This document shows positions 7,567 through 16,298 of a stretch of 53,993 bases of DNA, piece after piece. The DNA comes from DATLXH01 sp035576005. Its GTDB lineage: Bacteria > Acidobacteriota > Thermoanaerobaculia > Gp7-AA8. The position numbers were made by a program, and so were the translations under genes. Position 1 is the first letter of the stretch. Each line of letters starts with the position of its first letter. Under the pieces are notes generated by a model. That model saw only the letters and a list, made by a program, of their open reading frames with translations, had not been told where the DNA came from and made no database searches. The DNA is taken from positions 1 to 53,993 of the forward strand of contig DATLXH010000100.1 in assembly GCA_035576005.1 (NCBI GenBank), written 5' to 3'.

Positions 7567-8397
7567 ATGCTCGTAGCAACTCTGGGCTCCGGTAGCGCTG
7601 GAAACTGCACTTTGTTCGAGAGTGACGGTACGCGGATCCTCGTGGACGCAGGTTTCGGCCCTCGCGAGACTGAAAAGCGGCTCAATATGCTCGGCACTTC
7701 GCTCGAGAAGGTGCAGGGCCTGGTCATCACGCACGAGCACTACGACCACATGCGGGGAGCTGCAAAAATCGCCGAGAAGTTCAGCATTCCCATCTACTCG
7801 ACCGAGGGAACGCTCAACGCGAGAAACATCGACCGGAAAAAAGTCCCGACGGTAGCCATCCCGAACAACAGCACTTTCCGGATCGGTGACCTGTCGATTC
7901 ATGCACGACGCATCATTCACGACGCAGCGGATCCCGCCTGTTTCGTCATCGAAGCCGCCGACGGGACCAGAGTCGGCATCGCCAGCGACCTGGGCATCGT
8001 CGACGCGCCGGTCCTCCGCCACTTGTCGAAATGCGACGGCCTGCTGCTCGAATCCAACCACGATCTCGACATGCTGCGCGCCGGAAGCTATCCCTGGAGT
8101 CTCAAGCGCAGGATCATGTCGAATTATGGCCACCTGTCGAATGACGATGCGATGTCGGCTCTTCAAAAGATGATCGGGCAGGAGCTCAAGACCGTTGTTC
8201 TGATCCATCTCTCGAAGAGCAACAATCACGAATCGATCGTGCGGTCGATGGCCTCTGACGTCGTGAAGACAACCGGGGCCCGACTCGATGTGCTCATCGC
8301 AGCACAGGAACGCGCGATTGGCCGGATGGAAATATCGCGTCGAACCGGTGCTGCGAAACGGATCTCCGGCTTTCAGCAGCTGCGGCTATTCGCATGA
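7567..8397 (+). CDS. WalJ/YycJ-like metallo-beta-lactamase-fold hydrolase
   Basis: The 276-residue product belongs to the MBL-fold phosphodiesterase group. GSGSAGNC follows the start, THEHYDHMRG is the metal-binding H-x-H-x-D-H motif, and Asp and His ligands follow in SDLG and IHLSKSNN. YycJ/WalJ proteins have been linked to cell-wall and DNA-processing functions in Firmicutes; their substrate is not settled. The ATG at 7567 is chosen because homology begins there; the reading frame is open far upstream without similarity. It is divergent from murA, and the 277 bases between 7290 and 7566 must hold both promoters, though no clear consensus is seen. It may be co-transcribed with purS, 37 bases downstream. 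Confidence 0.85.
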   Translation: MLVATLGSGSAGNCTLFESDGTRILVDAGFGPRETEKRLNMLGTSLEKVQGLVITHEHYDHMRGAAKIAEKFSIPIYSTEGTLNARNIDRKKVPTVAIPNNSTFRIGDLSIHARRIIHDAADPACFVIEAADGTRVGIASDLGIVDAPVLRHLSKCDGLLLESNHDLDMLRAGSYPWSLKRRIMSNYGHLSNDDAMSALQKMIGQELKTVVLIHLSKSNNHESIVRSMASDVVKTTGARLDVLIAAQERAIGRMEISRRTGAAKRISGFQQLRLFA

Positions 8398-8434
8398 TGG
8401 TCTTACACGATCCCACTGCAGTCGGAGCATCGGT

Positions 8435-8677
8435 TTGAAAGCGACTGTGATTGTCGAGCTGAAAAGCTCAGTCCTCGATCCGCAGGGAAAAGCAATCCAG
8501 CATTCGCTTGGGAGTCTGGGCTTCGAGGGAGTGGAAGATGTCCGCGTCGGGAAAGTGTTTCGCATCACGTTTGATGACACATCTACCGAAGATCTCGACA
8601 AACGGATCAAAGCCATGTGCGAGAGCCTCTTCGCCAATACGGTCATGGAGAACTACTCCTTCACAGTCGAACGGTAG
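8435..8677 (+). CDS. purS: Phosphoribosylformylglycinamidine synthase subunit PurS
   Basis: Small structural subunit of the three-part FGAM synthase (PurS-PurQ-PurL), which converts FGAR to FGAM in purine synthesis. The 80-residue product matches the family size, with the pattern VELKSSVLDPQGKAI and GFEGVEDVRVGK typical of PurS. The start is a TTG at 8435 with GGAG seven bases upstream (8424-8427). purQ lies 1.4 kb downstream, separated by a repeat and a secreted-protein gene. purL is not in the window. Confidence 0.93.
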   Translation: MKATVIVELKSSVLDPQGKAIQHSLGSLGFEGVEDVRVGKVFRITFDDTSTEDLDKRIKAMCESLFANTVMENYSFTVER

Positions 8678-8721
8678 CCGCGCGCCCGAAGGGGGCCGAA
8701 TCCTCTGCCTGGCGGGGGACA

Positions 8722-8876
8722 GGGTGGTCGCGTCAGCGACCGGGAGAGTGGCCGTGAGAGATACGAAAACTCAGCCGATGCCGCGGAATCGCGAGACTTC
8801 CACACCCCTCTCCCTGCGTCGCTTCGCTCGCTTCCCTCTGCCCGCCGGGCAGAGGGCTCGCCGCTTCGCGGCTCAG
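8722..8876 (-). repeat. Interspersed repeat, CCCTCTCC/GAAGCGG family, copy 2 (inverted)
   Basis: Reverse-complement version of the block at 1804-1950, with the same order of motifs: TTCGTATCTCTC tail, CCCTCTCC, a CCCTCTGCCCGCCGGGCAGAGGG-like palindrome and GCCGCTTCGCGGC. It fills most of the gap between purS and the next gene. Confidence 0.78.
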
Positions 8877-8906
8877 TCGCCGCGGCGGATTCCGAGGCTT
8901 GAAAGA

Positions 8907-10004
8907 ATGCCTCGAGCAACATGGGTCTCCGCGCTCCTCGTCGTCGCTCTCGCGACTCATGTTGACGCGGCCACCTCGCTCACTCCCGTCGGAACACGAG
9001 ATCCAAAAATCGTCAGACGATGGTCTCTCAATGGCTCCCCTGCGGGCCTGGCGATCGGCCGCAATGGAATCGTGTACGTAGGCATGACGAACGCGCAGTC
9101 ACTGCTCGCGATCAACATATCGACCGGGTCGATCCAGAAAGAGCTCGTCCTCGATTCTCCCCACATCGCCGCGACGAAAGAACTACTCACACTCAGGGTG
9201 AATCACGATGGAACCCTGCTGGCCATTGCGAACGGGTCGGACGAGAGCGTCACTCTCGTCGCCATCCCCTCACTCGACGTTCGCCGCGAAATCTCGCTCG
9301 AAGGTGAAGTCGTGCGCGACACGATCTTCGATCACTCAGGACGGAACCTCTTCGTCATGGGACGATCGGTCCACGCCTTCGACCGCGAGGGCAAAAAAGA
9401 AATCCGGCGTCTGGAAATCGATGACCCCGCCGCGATGGCCGTCGATGCGAGCGGGAGGTTACTCGCCGTAGCCGGGAGCGAGGATTTCGGGAATGGCAAA
9501 GTCTCGATCCTCGCGCTCTACGACACGACGACGCTCAAAGAAATCTCCCGGGAACCTCTGGAGACCGACCGCAGAATTCAGCAGCTTCTCTTCGCGGCGG
9601 ATGACCAGGCAATCGTTGCAATCGCGGACGACTGGCTCGGTGAGAAAAGCCTCGCGATGAAGGCCCCGAAAACAATGATTCAGGATCAGAAGCAGGCCCG
9701 CATCCGCCTGGAGTTCGGAGACATGATGAGCACCGAGCGGATCTGTCTGCCGCCGAAAAGCGGCCCCCAGATAGCCACCCTCGGCAGGCCATCTTCTGTT
9801 GTCCTCTTCGCGGAGCGACGATGCAGCGCAGGCAGTTCCTTCCGAGCCTCAGCCAGGAAGACGACGACGCAGTCGGTTTATGGGATCTCTGCGTATGCGA
9901 TTGCGTTCGATGCGTCGGCGGGCCGGCTTTTCGCGACAGACCGAGCCGGCTACTTTACAATTTACAAAGTGGTAGCTCCCCCCAGCAAAAAAAGAACTCC
10001 CTGA
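8907..10004 (+). CDS. Secreted beta-propeller-like protein, function unknown
   Basis: The 365-residue product begins with a clear signal peptide (about 21 residues, ending THVDA-A). The body has repeats of about 40-45 residues with a blade-like pattern: GLAIGRNGIVYVG, LRVNHDGTLLAIA, DTIFDHSGRNLFVMG, AMAVDASGRLLAVAG and AIAFDASAGRLFATD. This resembles YncE/YVTN or WD40-type propellers and suggests a periplasmic binding or scaffold role. No catalytic motif is visible. The ATG at 8907 is chosen because the signal peptide begins there; the upstream open frame is repeat sequence. It lies between purS and purQ, which are usually adjacent, so it may be an inserted gene. Confidence 0.75.
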   Translation: MPRATWVSALLVVALATHVDAATSLTPVGTRDPKIVRRWSLNGSPAGLAIGRNGIVYVGMTNAQSLLAINISTGSIQKELVLDSPHIAATKELLTLRVNHDGTLLAIANGSDESVTLVAIPSLDVRREISLEGEVVRDTIFDHSGRNLFVMGRSVHAFDREGKKEIRRLEIDDPAAMAVDASGRLLAVAGSEDFGNGKVSILALYDTTTLKEISREPLETDRRIQQLLFAADDQAIVAIADDWLGEKSLAMKAPKTMIQDQKQARIRLEFGDMMSTERICLPPKSGPQIATLGRPSSVVLFAERRCSAGSSFRASARKTTTQSVYGISAYAIAFDASAGRLFATDRAGYFTIYKVVAPPSKKRTP

Positions 10005-10053
10005 TCTCCCGCGATGTAGTCGGTTTCGACGAAACCATCATGAGGTACGCTCG

Positions 10054-10785
10054 ATGAAATTCGGAGTCGTGGTCCTCCCTGGTTCCAACTGCGATCACGA
10101 CGCGCTCCACGTCGCCGAGAAAGTTCTCGGCGCCGAGATCGTGACCTTGTGGCACAAAGAGAGCGACATCCGGAACGTGGACTGCGTGATCCTGCCGGGA
10201 GGCTTCGCCTACGGCGATTATCTCCGCGCCGGAGCCCTGGCAAAGTTCGCCCCCATCATCGAATCGGTCAAGCGCCATGCCGCAAAAGGAGGCCTCGTCC
10301 TGGGCATCTGCAACGGTTTTCAGGTCCTGACAGAAGTCGGGCTCCTGCCCGGCGCCCTGATGAGGAACTCCGGCCTCAGCTTCATCTGTCGTGACATACG
10401 GGTTCGGGTCGAGCACAGCGATACGCCCTTTACGTCAACAATCGCCCCCGGGACCGTGCTTCGCATGCCGATTGCCCACGGTGAGGGAAATTACATCGCT
10501 GATGAGCGAACGCTTGAAAAACTCGAGAGCAACAATCAAGTCATTCTCCGCTACTGTTCCGAAGAAGGTGATTTGACAGCGGACGCAAATCCGAACGGAT
10601 CCGCGCGAAGCATCGCCGGGATCTGTAACGAGAGCCGAAACGTTTTCGGACTGATGCCTCATCCGGAACGCTGCTCCGAATCACTCCTCGGAAATCAGGA
10701 TGGGCTGACCATTTTCCGCTCGATCGAGAAGACGATCATTGGTCTGGGACCAGACCGACAGACAAGAGTGTCTGTCCTACATTAA
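10054..10785 (+). CDS. purQ: FGAM synthase glutaminase subunit PurQ
   Basis: Class I glutamine amidotransferase that feeds ammonia to PurL. The N-terminus VVLPGSNCDHDA, the nucleophile Cys86 in GICNGFQ and the His/Glu pair in MPHPERC make this firm. A GAGG lies 8 bases before the ATG. The last residues, RQTRVSVLH, are encoded by the REP-like palindrome at 10757-10780, so the repeat has replaced or extended the native C-terminus. The natural family end is near the FRSIEK segment, so activity is probably unaffected. acsA starts 22 bases later. Confidence 0.96.
   Translation: MKFGVVVLPGSNCDHDALHVAEKVLGAEIVTLWHKESDIRNVDCVILPGGFAYGDYLRAGALAKFAPIIESVKRHAAKGGLVLGICNGFQVLTEVGLLPGALMRNSGLSFICRDIRVRVEHSDTPFTSTIAPGTVLRMPIAHGEGNYIADERTLEKLESNNQVILRYCSEEGDLTADANPNGSARSIAGICNESRNVFGLMPHPERCSESLLGNQDGLTIFRSIEKTIIGLGPDRQTRVSVLH
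10757..10780 (-). repeat. REP-like palindrome inside the 3' end of purQ
   Basis: GACAGACA-AGAG-TGTCTGTC followed by CTAC; on the minus strand it is headed by GTAG. It is read in frame by purQ and ends just before the purQ stop. It lies between two convergently spaced same-strand genes, where a hairpin could act on the purQ-acsA message. Confidence 0.85.
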
Positions 10786-10807
10786 TCACAGGCGACTGGA
10801 GACCAAG

Positions 10808-12766
10808 TTGAGCGAAAAAGACATTGACGCGCTGTTGCATGAGACCCGCGAATTCCCCCCGAGCGATTCGTTCAAGCTTCAGGCGAACATCAGCAACGAG
10901 GCTGTCTACGAGCGGGCGCTGGAGAACCGTGAAGCATTCTGGGAATCATGGGCTGAGGAGCTCGACTGGGAAACGAAGTGGACGAGCGTGCTGGAGTGGA
11001 CGCCTCCTAACGCAAGATGGTTCATCGATGGAAAGATCAACGTTTCCTATAACTGTCTCGACCGTCACCTGGAAACTCGCGGCGACAAGAAGGCAATCAT
11101 CTGGGAGGGCGAACCTGGGGAGGTCCGCACCTTCACCTACAGGGAACTTCACGCCGAGGTCTCGCGCTTCGCCAGTGCCTTACTGAAGCTTCGCGTTGAA
11201 CCGGGCGACCGCGTGGCGATCTACATGCCGCTGATTCCCGAGGCTGTGGTGGCGATGCTTGCGTGCGCGCGAATCGGCGCGGTGCACTCCGTAGTGTTCG
11301 GAGGGTTCTCCTCCGACGCTTTGAGCGACAGGATCAATGACGCGCAGGCAAAAGTTCTGATCACCGCAACCACCGGCTATCGGCGAGGGAATCTGGTCGC
11401 ACTCAAGAAACTCTCGGACAACGCGATCTCGAACACTCCGTCGATCGCGCATGTCGTAGTCGTCGCGCGGCATGAGGAAGATCGTTCGACCGAGATGAAG
11501 GAAGGTCGCGATCATTGGTACGACGAGATCATGAAGGACGCGGACCCGAAGTGTGACGCGATCCCGCTCGATTCCGAACACATGCTCTTCACGCTCTACA
11601 CGTCCGGCACGACCGGAAAACCGAAAGGCATCGTCCACACCACGGGCGGTTATCTGACCGGGGTGTACGCGACCACGAAGTGGGTATTCGATCTCAAGGA
11701 AGACGACGTCTACTGGTGCACGGCGGACATCGGATGGGTCACCGGCCACTCGTATGTCGTCTATGGACCTCTCTCAAATGGTGCCACGGTGTTTCTCTAC
11801 GAGGGTGCACCCGACTGGCCTGAGCGCGACAGGATGTGGAGTCTCGTGGAGAAGCACAAGGTCACGATCTTCTACACGGCGCCAACAGCAATTCGTGCGT
11901 TCATGAAGTGGGGCCGGCAGCTGCCACAGTCGCATGACCTTTCCTCACTTCGTCTTCTCGGCAGCGTAGGCGAGCCGATCAACCCGGAGGCGTGGATCTG
12001 GTACCACGAGAACATCGGCGGTGGTAGATGTCCCGTAGTGGATACGTGGTGGCAGACCGAGACGGGGATGATCATGATCACTCCTCTGCCCGGCATCGTA
12101 GCGACGAAGCCGGGTTCTGCTACCCGAGCATTCCCGGGGATCGAGACTGCGATTCTCAACGAAGCGGGGGAGCGGGTTGACGTCGGCGGCGGATATCTCG
12201 CGATCACGAGTCCGTGGCCCGCGATGTTGCGCGGGATCTACGGAGATCCCGAACGATTCGAGAAGCAGTACTGGTCCAAGTGGAAGGGGATCTACTTCAC
12301 GGGTGACGGAGCCCGGCGGGACGAAGAAGGGTACTTCTGGCTGCTGGGCCGCGTTGATGACGTCATGAATGTCGCCGGCCACCGAATCGGTACGATGGAA
12401 GTTGAATCGGCGCTGGTTGATCATCCTGCCGTCGCCGAGGCAGCCGTAGTTGGGATTGGTCACGAGATCAAGGGAACGGGGATCGCCGCGTTCGTGATCG
12501 TGAAGGAATCGAGGAAAGAGGAGTCGATGCGCGATCCGAAAGCATTCGAATCGGAGCTGAAGGCTCATGTGGTCCAGAAGATCGGCGCGATCGCCCGACC
12601 GGAGAAGATTCTCATTACGGTTGAGTTGCCCAAGACGAGAAGCGGCAAGATCATGCGGCGACTGCTTCGAGACATCGCGGAAGGAAGAGCCCTGGGCGAC
12701 GTCACAACACTCGCCGACCCGACCGTCGTGGCCTCGCTCAAGGAACGATACGAAGAACAGGAGTAG
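10808..12766 (+). CDS. acsA: Acetyl-CoA synthetase
   Basis: AMP-forming synthetase that activates acetate to acetyl-CoA. The 652 residues match the usual length. Present are the P-loop YTSGTTGKPKGIVH, ADIGWVTGHSYVVYGPL, the DTWWQTETGM core and the C-terminal PKTRSGKIMRR, whose Lys is the regulatory acetylation site in characterised enzymes. The start is TTG at 10808 with GGAG six bases upstream; the longer open frame to 10739 runs through the REP and is rejected. The next gene on the same strand is cstA, after a paired REP element, suggesting a small acetate/pyruvate use group. Confidence 0.96.
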   Translation: MSEKDIDALLHETREFPPSDSFKLQANISNEAVYERALENREAFWESWAEELDWETKWTSVLEWTPPNARWFIDGKINVSYNCLDRHLETRGDKKAIIWEGEPGEVRTFTYRELHAEVSRFASALLKLRVEPGDRVAIYMPLIPEAVVAMLACARIGAVHSVVFGGFSSDALSDRINDAQAKVLITATTGYRRGNLVALKKLSDNAISNTPSIAHVVVVARHEEDRSTEMKEGRDHWYDEIMKDADPKCDAIPLDSEHMLFTLYTSGTTGKPKGIVHTTGGYLTGVYATTKWVFDLKEDDVYWCTADIGWVTGHSYVVYGPLSNGATVFLYEGAPDWPERDRMWSLVEKHKVTIFYTAPTAIRAFMKWGRQLPQSHDLSSLRLLGSVGEPINPEAWIWYHENIGGGRCPVVDTWWQTETGMIMITPLPGIVATKPGSATRAFPGIETAILNEAGERVDVGGGYLAITSPWPAMLRGIYGDPERFEKQYWSKWKGIYFTGDGARRDEEGYFWLLGRVDDVMNVAGHRIGTMEVESALVDHPAVAEAAVVGIGHEIKGTGIAAFVIVKESRKEESMRDPKAFESELKAHVVQKIGAIARPEKILITVELPKTRSGKIMRRLLRDIAEGRALGDVTTLADPTVVASLKERYEEQE

Positions 12767-12804
12767 CACGCCTTTCTCTCTCCGGGCGGGAGGGCGAAGC
12801 CTTT

Positions 12805-12920
12805 GGAGTGCGGCTGCCGCAGCTGCCGCTTTCTGAGTCCCATCGCAATCATGCAAGCGATGCACGATTTTCATTCACGCTGGTTCGACACAAAAGCGGC
12901 AGCTGCGGCAGCCGCACTCC
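12805..12920. repeat. Paired REP element (BIME-like), GGAG-head family
   Basis: Two inverted copies of a GGAG-headed palindrome. The left has GGAG at 12805 and GCGGCTGC-CGCA-GCTGCCGC at 12810-12829. The right is the reverse complement at 12896-12915, followed by CTCC. They are separated by 66 bases containing smaller dyads, and the whole could fold into a cruciform. The gap between acsA and cstA (257 bases) holds this and no gene. A third copy is at 53443. Confidence 0.87.
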
Positions 12921-13023
12921 ATAGCTTCGCACTCCTTCGACAAAGACCTCCCCGAGGTCGGACTCGACGCTCGACTGATCTCGCCGTACGGGCGATAGAA
13001 TTGTACCCAGACCACCTCACAAA

Positions 13024-14868
13024 ATGAACGCACTTCCTCTGCTCCTCTTTTTTATGGCGATCACGACGATCGCGTACCGTTACTACTCCGCATTCCTCGC
13101 CGCGAGAGTCCTCGTGCTGGACGATTCCCGCATCACGCCGGCTCACAGACTCGAGGACGGGAACAACTACGTTCCGACAAACAAGTGGGTCCTTTTCGGC
13201 CACCACTTCGCTGCCATCTCGGGAGCGGGTCCGCTGATTGGTCCCGTGCTGGCGGCTCAGTTCGGCTACCTTCCCGGCCTTCTCTGGCTCGCATTCGGTG
13301 TCGTGTTCGCCGGCGCCGCTCACGATTTCGTGATCCTCACCTCATCCATGCGACGGAACGGCAAGTCTCTGGCTGAGATAGCGCGCGCAGAGATCGGGCC
13401 GGTTGCCGGGATGACCGCGATGATCGCGATTCTCGGGATCATTGTCATTGCTCTGGCCGGGCTCGGAATCGCGGTGGTGAACGCGCTGGCTGACTCACCG
13501 TGGGGCCTTTTCACAATCGCCATGACGATCCCGATCGCCTTCGTCGTCGGCTTCTCGATGCACGGTCGCGGGGACGCAGGAATTCGCAAGGCTTCGATCT
13601 ACGGCACTCTCGCTGTCCTCGCGGCTGTCGTGGCCGGTCGATGGATTCCAGGCTCACCGCTCGAATCATTCTTCACCCTGTCGAAGACCGAGATCACGTT
13701 CGCCATCGCAGCCTACGGCTTCATCGCCTCCGTGCTTCCCGTCTGGATGCTTCTCTGCCCGCGTGACTACCTCTCGTCGTACATGAAGCTCGGAACGATC
13801 TTCGCGCTCGTCGTCTCCACGATCATCGTCGCGCCGACGATTCATGCGCCGGCCATCTCTGAGTTCGCGGGCGGCGGCGGACCGATCATCCCGGGCAAGC
13901 TCTTCCCGTTCGTCTTCATCACGATCGCCTGCGGCGCCATCTCGGGCTTTCACGCGCTCATCGGATCGGGAACCACGCCCAAGATGATCGACAAAGAATC
14001 CGACGCCCGCATGATCGGATACGGAGCGATGCTGTGCGAAGGGCTTGTGGGCTGCGTCGCTCTCATCGCGGTTTGTGCGCTCGAGCCGGGCGACTACTTC
14101 GCCATCAATGTCGCTCCCGAGACTTTTGCAAAGCTTGGGATCCCCACGGTTCACCTGGCGGAGCTTTCTGCTGCGGTCGGTGAAGACGTCGCGGGGAGGA
14201 CGGGAGGCGCCGTCTCTCTCGCAATCGGATTTGCGAACATCTTCTCCTCACTCCCATCGCTGAACGGTCTCATGAAATATTGGTACCACTTCGCGATCAT
14301 GTTCGAGGCACTCTTCATCCTCACCACGATCGATACGGGGACCAGGGTGGCGCGCTTCATGGTGCAGGAGTTTCTGGGCGGGATCGTCAAGCCGTTTGCG
14401 GATCAGAGCTGGCTGCCAGGAACCATCATCTCGACCGGCCTGGTGGTGGCCGGATGGTCCTACTTCATTCTCACCGGGTCGATCTCTCAGATCTGGCCGA
14501 TGTTCGGAATCGCAAACCAGCTGCTCGCGTGCGTGGCGCTCTGTGTGGGGACGGCGGTGATCATCAACTCCGGACGCGCGAAGTATGCGTGGACGACCAT
14601 GGCGCCGCTCGCCTTTGTCTCCTTCACGACGATCTATGCGGGGATCCTCTCCATCTTCGACAACTTCCTGCCGATGACGAAGATCCCGGGGAAAGCATTC
14701 ACGGGATACCTTGACGCGACGTTGACAGCTGCCCTCCTGGCCTGTGTCTTCGTCATTCTCGTCGCATCGGCCCGCGCATGGATCCGCGGCATCCGCGGCG
14801 AGCAGGTTGCCACTGTCACTGCCGATGGTCGATCGAACCAGAATGGTCCCGGCAACGGCTGCTGTTGA
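13024..14868 (+). CDS. cstA: Carbon starvation protein A, CstA-family transporter
   Basis: The 614-residue membrane protein has about 16 predicted helices. Family signatures include the N-terminal YRYYSAFLAARVL, GHHFAAISGAGPLIGPVLAAQ, GAAHDFVILTSSMRRNGKSL and LIGSGTTPKMIDKESDARMIGYG. CstA-family proteins (BtsT, CstA, YjiY in E. coli) import pyruvate and possibly peptides, usually when preferred carbon runs out. It lies just downstream of acsA. The C-terminus ends in GNGCC; the long element (copy B) starts 8 bases after the stop. Confidence 0.94.
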   Translation: MNALPLLLFFMAITTIAYRYYSAFLAARVLVLDDSRITPAHRLEDGNNYVPTNKWVLFGHHFAAISGAGPLIGPVLAAQFGYLPGLLWLAFGVVFAGAAHDFVILTSSMRRNGKSLAEIARAEIGPVAGMTAMIAILGIIVIALAGLGIAVVNALADSPWGLFTIAMTIPIAFVVGFSMHGRGDAGIRKASIYGTLAVLAAVVAGRWIPGSPLESFFTLSKTEITFAIAAYGFIASVLPVWMLLCPRDYLSSYMKLGTIFALVVSTIIVAPTIHAPAISEFAGGGGPIIPGKLFPFVFITIACGAISGFHALIGSGTTPKMIDKESDARMIGYGAMLCEGLVGCVALIAVCALEPGDYFAINVAPETFAKLGIPTVHLAELSAAVGEDVAGRTGGAVSLAIGFANIFSSLPSLNGLMKYWYHFAIMFEALFILTTIDTGTRVARFMVQEFLGGIVKPFADQSWLPGTIISTGLVVAGWSYFILTGSISQIWPMFGIANQLLACVALCVGTAVIINSGRAKYAWTTMAPLAFVSFTTIYAGILSIFDNFLPMTKIPGKAFTGYLDATLTAALLACVFVILVASARAWIRGIRGEQVATVTADGRSNQNGPGNGCC

Positions 14869-14875
14869 GGGTTAG

Positions 14876-15149
14876 CGCATTTCTCACAGAATGCGAGCGC
14901 AGGGACGCACGGCGTGCGTCCGGTACCCTGTCCCTGACCGAGACGATTGTCCTCGGCCATCGCTTTGGACGAGGGTTCATGACGGGATGCAGAATTCCTG
15001 ATGCGAATGTCTGGGTGCCGGACGCAGGCCCTGCGTCCCTACACCCGCCCCGGTTGCTCTCGACACAGTGTCAAGGAGCGAAATTGCCGTGCAACGAACG
15101 AGACAGGCCGCTATCCGTCGTCTCGCGACGAAGGTCTGTGAGAAATGCG
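14876..15149 (+). repeat. Long composite repeat, copy B
   Basis: Complete copy between cstA and the VWFA gene. The left terminal repeat is GCGCATTTCTCACAG and the right is CTGTGAGAAATGCGC. Relative to the consensus CCGCAT, both ends carry a change at the same position, so pairing is kept (a compensatory pair). It has a GCAG-headed first palindrome, a CTAC-tailed second palindrome and the right arm. Confidence 0.9.
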
Positions 15150-15157
15150 CGCTGGGT

Positions 15158-15181
15158 GCAGGACAGACACTCTTGTCTGTC
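15158..15181 (+). repeat. REP-like palindrome, GACAGACA family
   Basis: GCAG head, then GACAGACA-CTCT-TGTCTGTC. It lies between copy B and the 3' end of the VWFA gene (stop at 15188-15190), the same gene-end position as other copies. Confidence 0.82.
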
Positions 15182-15187
15182 GCGCGA

Positions 15188-16234
15188 TCAATCCTGGAAA
15201 CTGCTCCGGGCCATGACCTCGATCTTCCTGCGACCCGGGACCTGCACAACGATCGCATGACGCCCTCGAGGCAGAGTCGGCTTCTTCACGACCAGGACGT
15301 AGTGACCTGAGATCGCCCGCTGGAGCTTATCCATCGCGAATTGCGGAAAGTTGTTCGTCTTGACGTAGAACCCTCCCGTGTCGCTGGAGACTTTACTGAG
15401 ACCGGCTTCGAGAGAGTGGTAGTCGGCGGTGCTGACATCGAGCGAGAACACCGCCGTCCGTGCAGCTTCCAGTGCGGTCCGCGCTACGTGGTAGAACCTC
15501 TCCATCTGCACGCCGCCCCGCGTGAGCCGCCCGAGACCCCATCCGAAGAGAATGAGGCTCTTGGCACCGGGCACCGGAAGAAGCGCGTTGCCGATGTGAA
15601 AGAGCGCTTCTTCCGGCGACTTGCTGTTCCGTGCCGCCAGAGCGGTCAGACGTGCGCGCAGCGACGGCTCTGCAACGATCTCCAGCGGCGCCGGGGTGTC
15701 AATCCTGACCGACTCTTCAATTGCGCGAATTAGCCGGTTGCGATCGCTCGTGAAGTCCTGACGCAACTTCAGATGGGAGTCGAAGGACACGACCGCAACA
15801 CGGTCATCCTCGGAAAGCGTTTCAAGAAACTCCTTCGCGTAATGAATCATCCGGATCTGCCCGCCAAGGCGAGAATCTGCTCTCTGGAAATCCGTCTGAA
15901 AGAACATCACCAGGAGACGCCCTTTGGGGGTGGGAACATCGAACGATTCACCGGTCCCGGATGGCGCGACCCCTTCTCCATAAGGTGTCGATGCCGACAC
16001 CCACTCCAGCGATTCGATCTCCGCCGGTCTCCTGTCGATTCGAACCCTGAAATCGGAGGCTTCGAGTCCAAGCACCGGCGAACCGTCGTCGTAAACGACG
16101 TGAGCATCGACGATGACTCGAGAGACTTCGATTGTCTCGCCGATCTTCATCTCCTGCGCGAGGATGGGATATGACAGGGCTATCCCGCAGAGAGCCCCAG
16201 GGATTACCGCGAGCCATGACTTAAGACGCTGCAT
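15188..16234 (-). CDS. Secreted VWFA-domain protein of the acidobacterial type
   Basis: The 348-residue product starts with a signal peptide (MQRLKSWLAVIPG..., cleaved about residue 27). The segment VIVDAHVVYDDGSPVLGLEASDFRVRID is the N-terminal sandwich typical of the VWFA-related domain family expanded in Acidobacteriota. A von Willebrand A fold follows, with DRVAVVSFDSHLKLRQDFTSDR. The MIDAS motif DxSxS is not obvious (FFQTDFQRADS in its place), so metal binding is uncertain. The role is unknown, probably adhesion or protein binding in the periplasm. The start at 16234 gives the signal peptide; GAGGAG lies 13 bases upstream, somewhat far. A start at 16276 is the alternative. Confidence 0.82.
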   Translation of the reverse strand: MQRLKSWLAVIPGALCGIALSYPILAQEMKIGETIEVSRVIVDAHVVYDDGSPVLGLEASDFRVRIDRRPAEIESLEWVSASTPYGEGVAPSGTGESFDVPTPKGRLLVMFFQTDFQRADSRLGGQIRMIHYAKEFLETLSEDDRVAVVSFDSHLKLRQDFTSDRNRLIRAIEESVRIDTPAPLEIVAEPSLRARLTALAARNSKSPEEALFHIGNALLPVPGAKSLILFGWGLGRLTRGGVQMERFYHVARTALEAARTAVFSLDVSTADYHSLEAGLSKVSSDTGGFYVKTNNFPQFAMDKLQRAISGHYVLVVKKPTLPRGRHAIVVQVPGRRKIEVMARSSFQD

Positions 16235-16298
16235 CGCTACAAGACTACTCCTCAGGTCGGATGCAAACTGTTTCATCCCGGCAACGTGTTGTTCGTCG

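Noticed and set aside
10739..10807. Earlier acsA start within purQ
   Set aside because: It would translate the REP out of its purQ frame; TTG 10808 has a well-placed GGAG and gives the normal family length.
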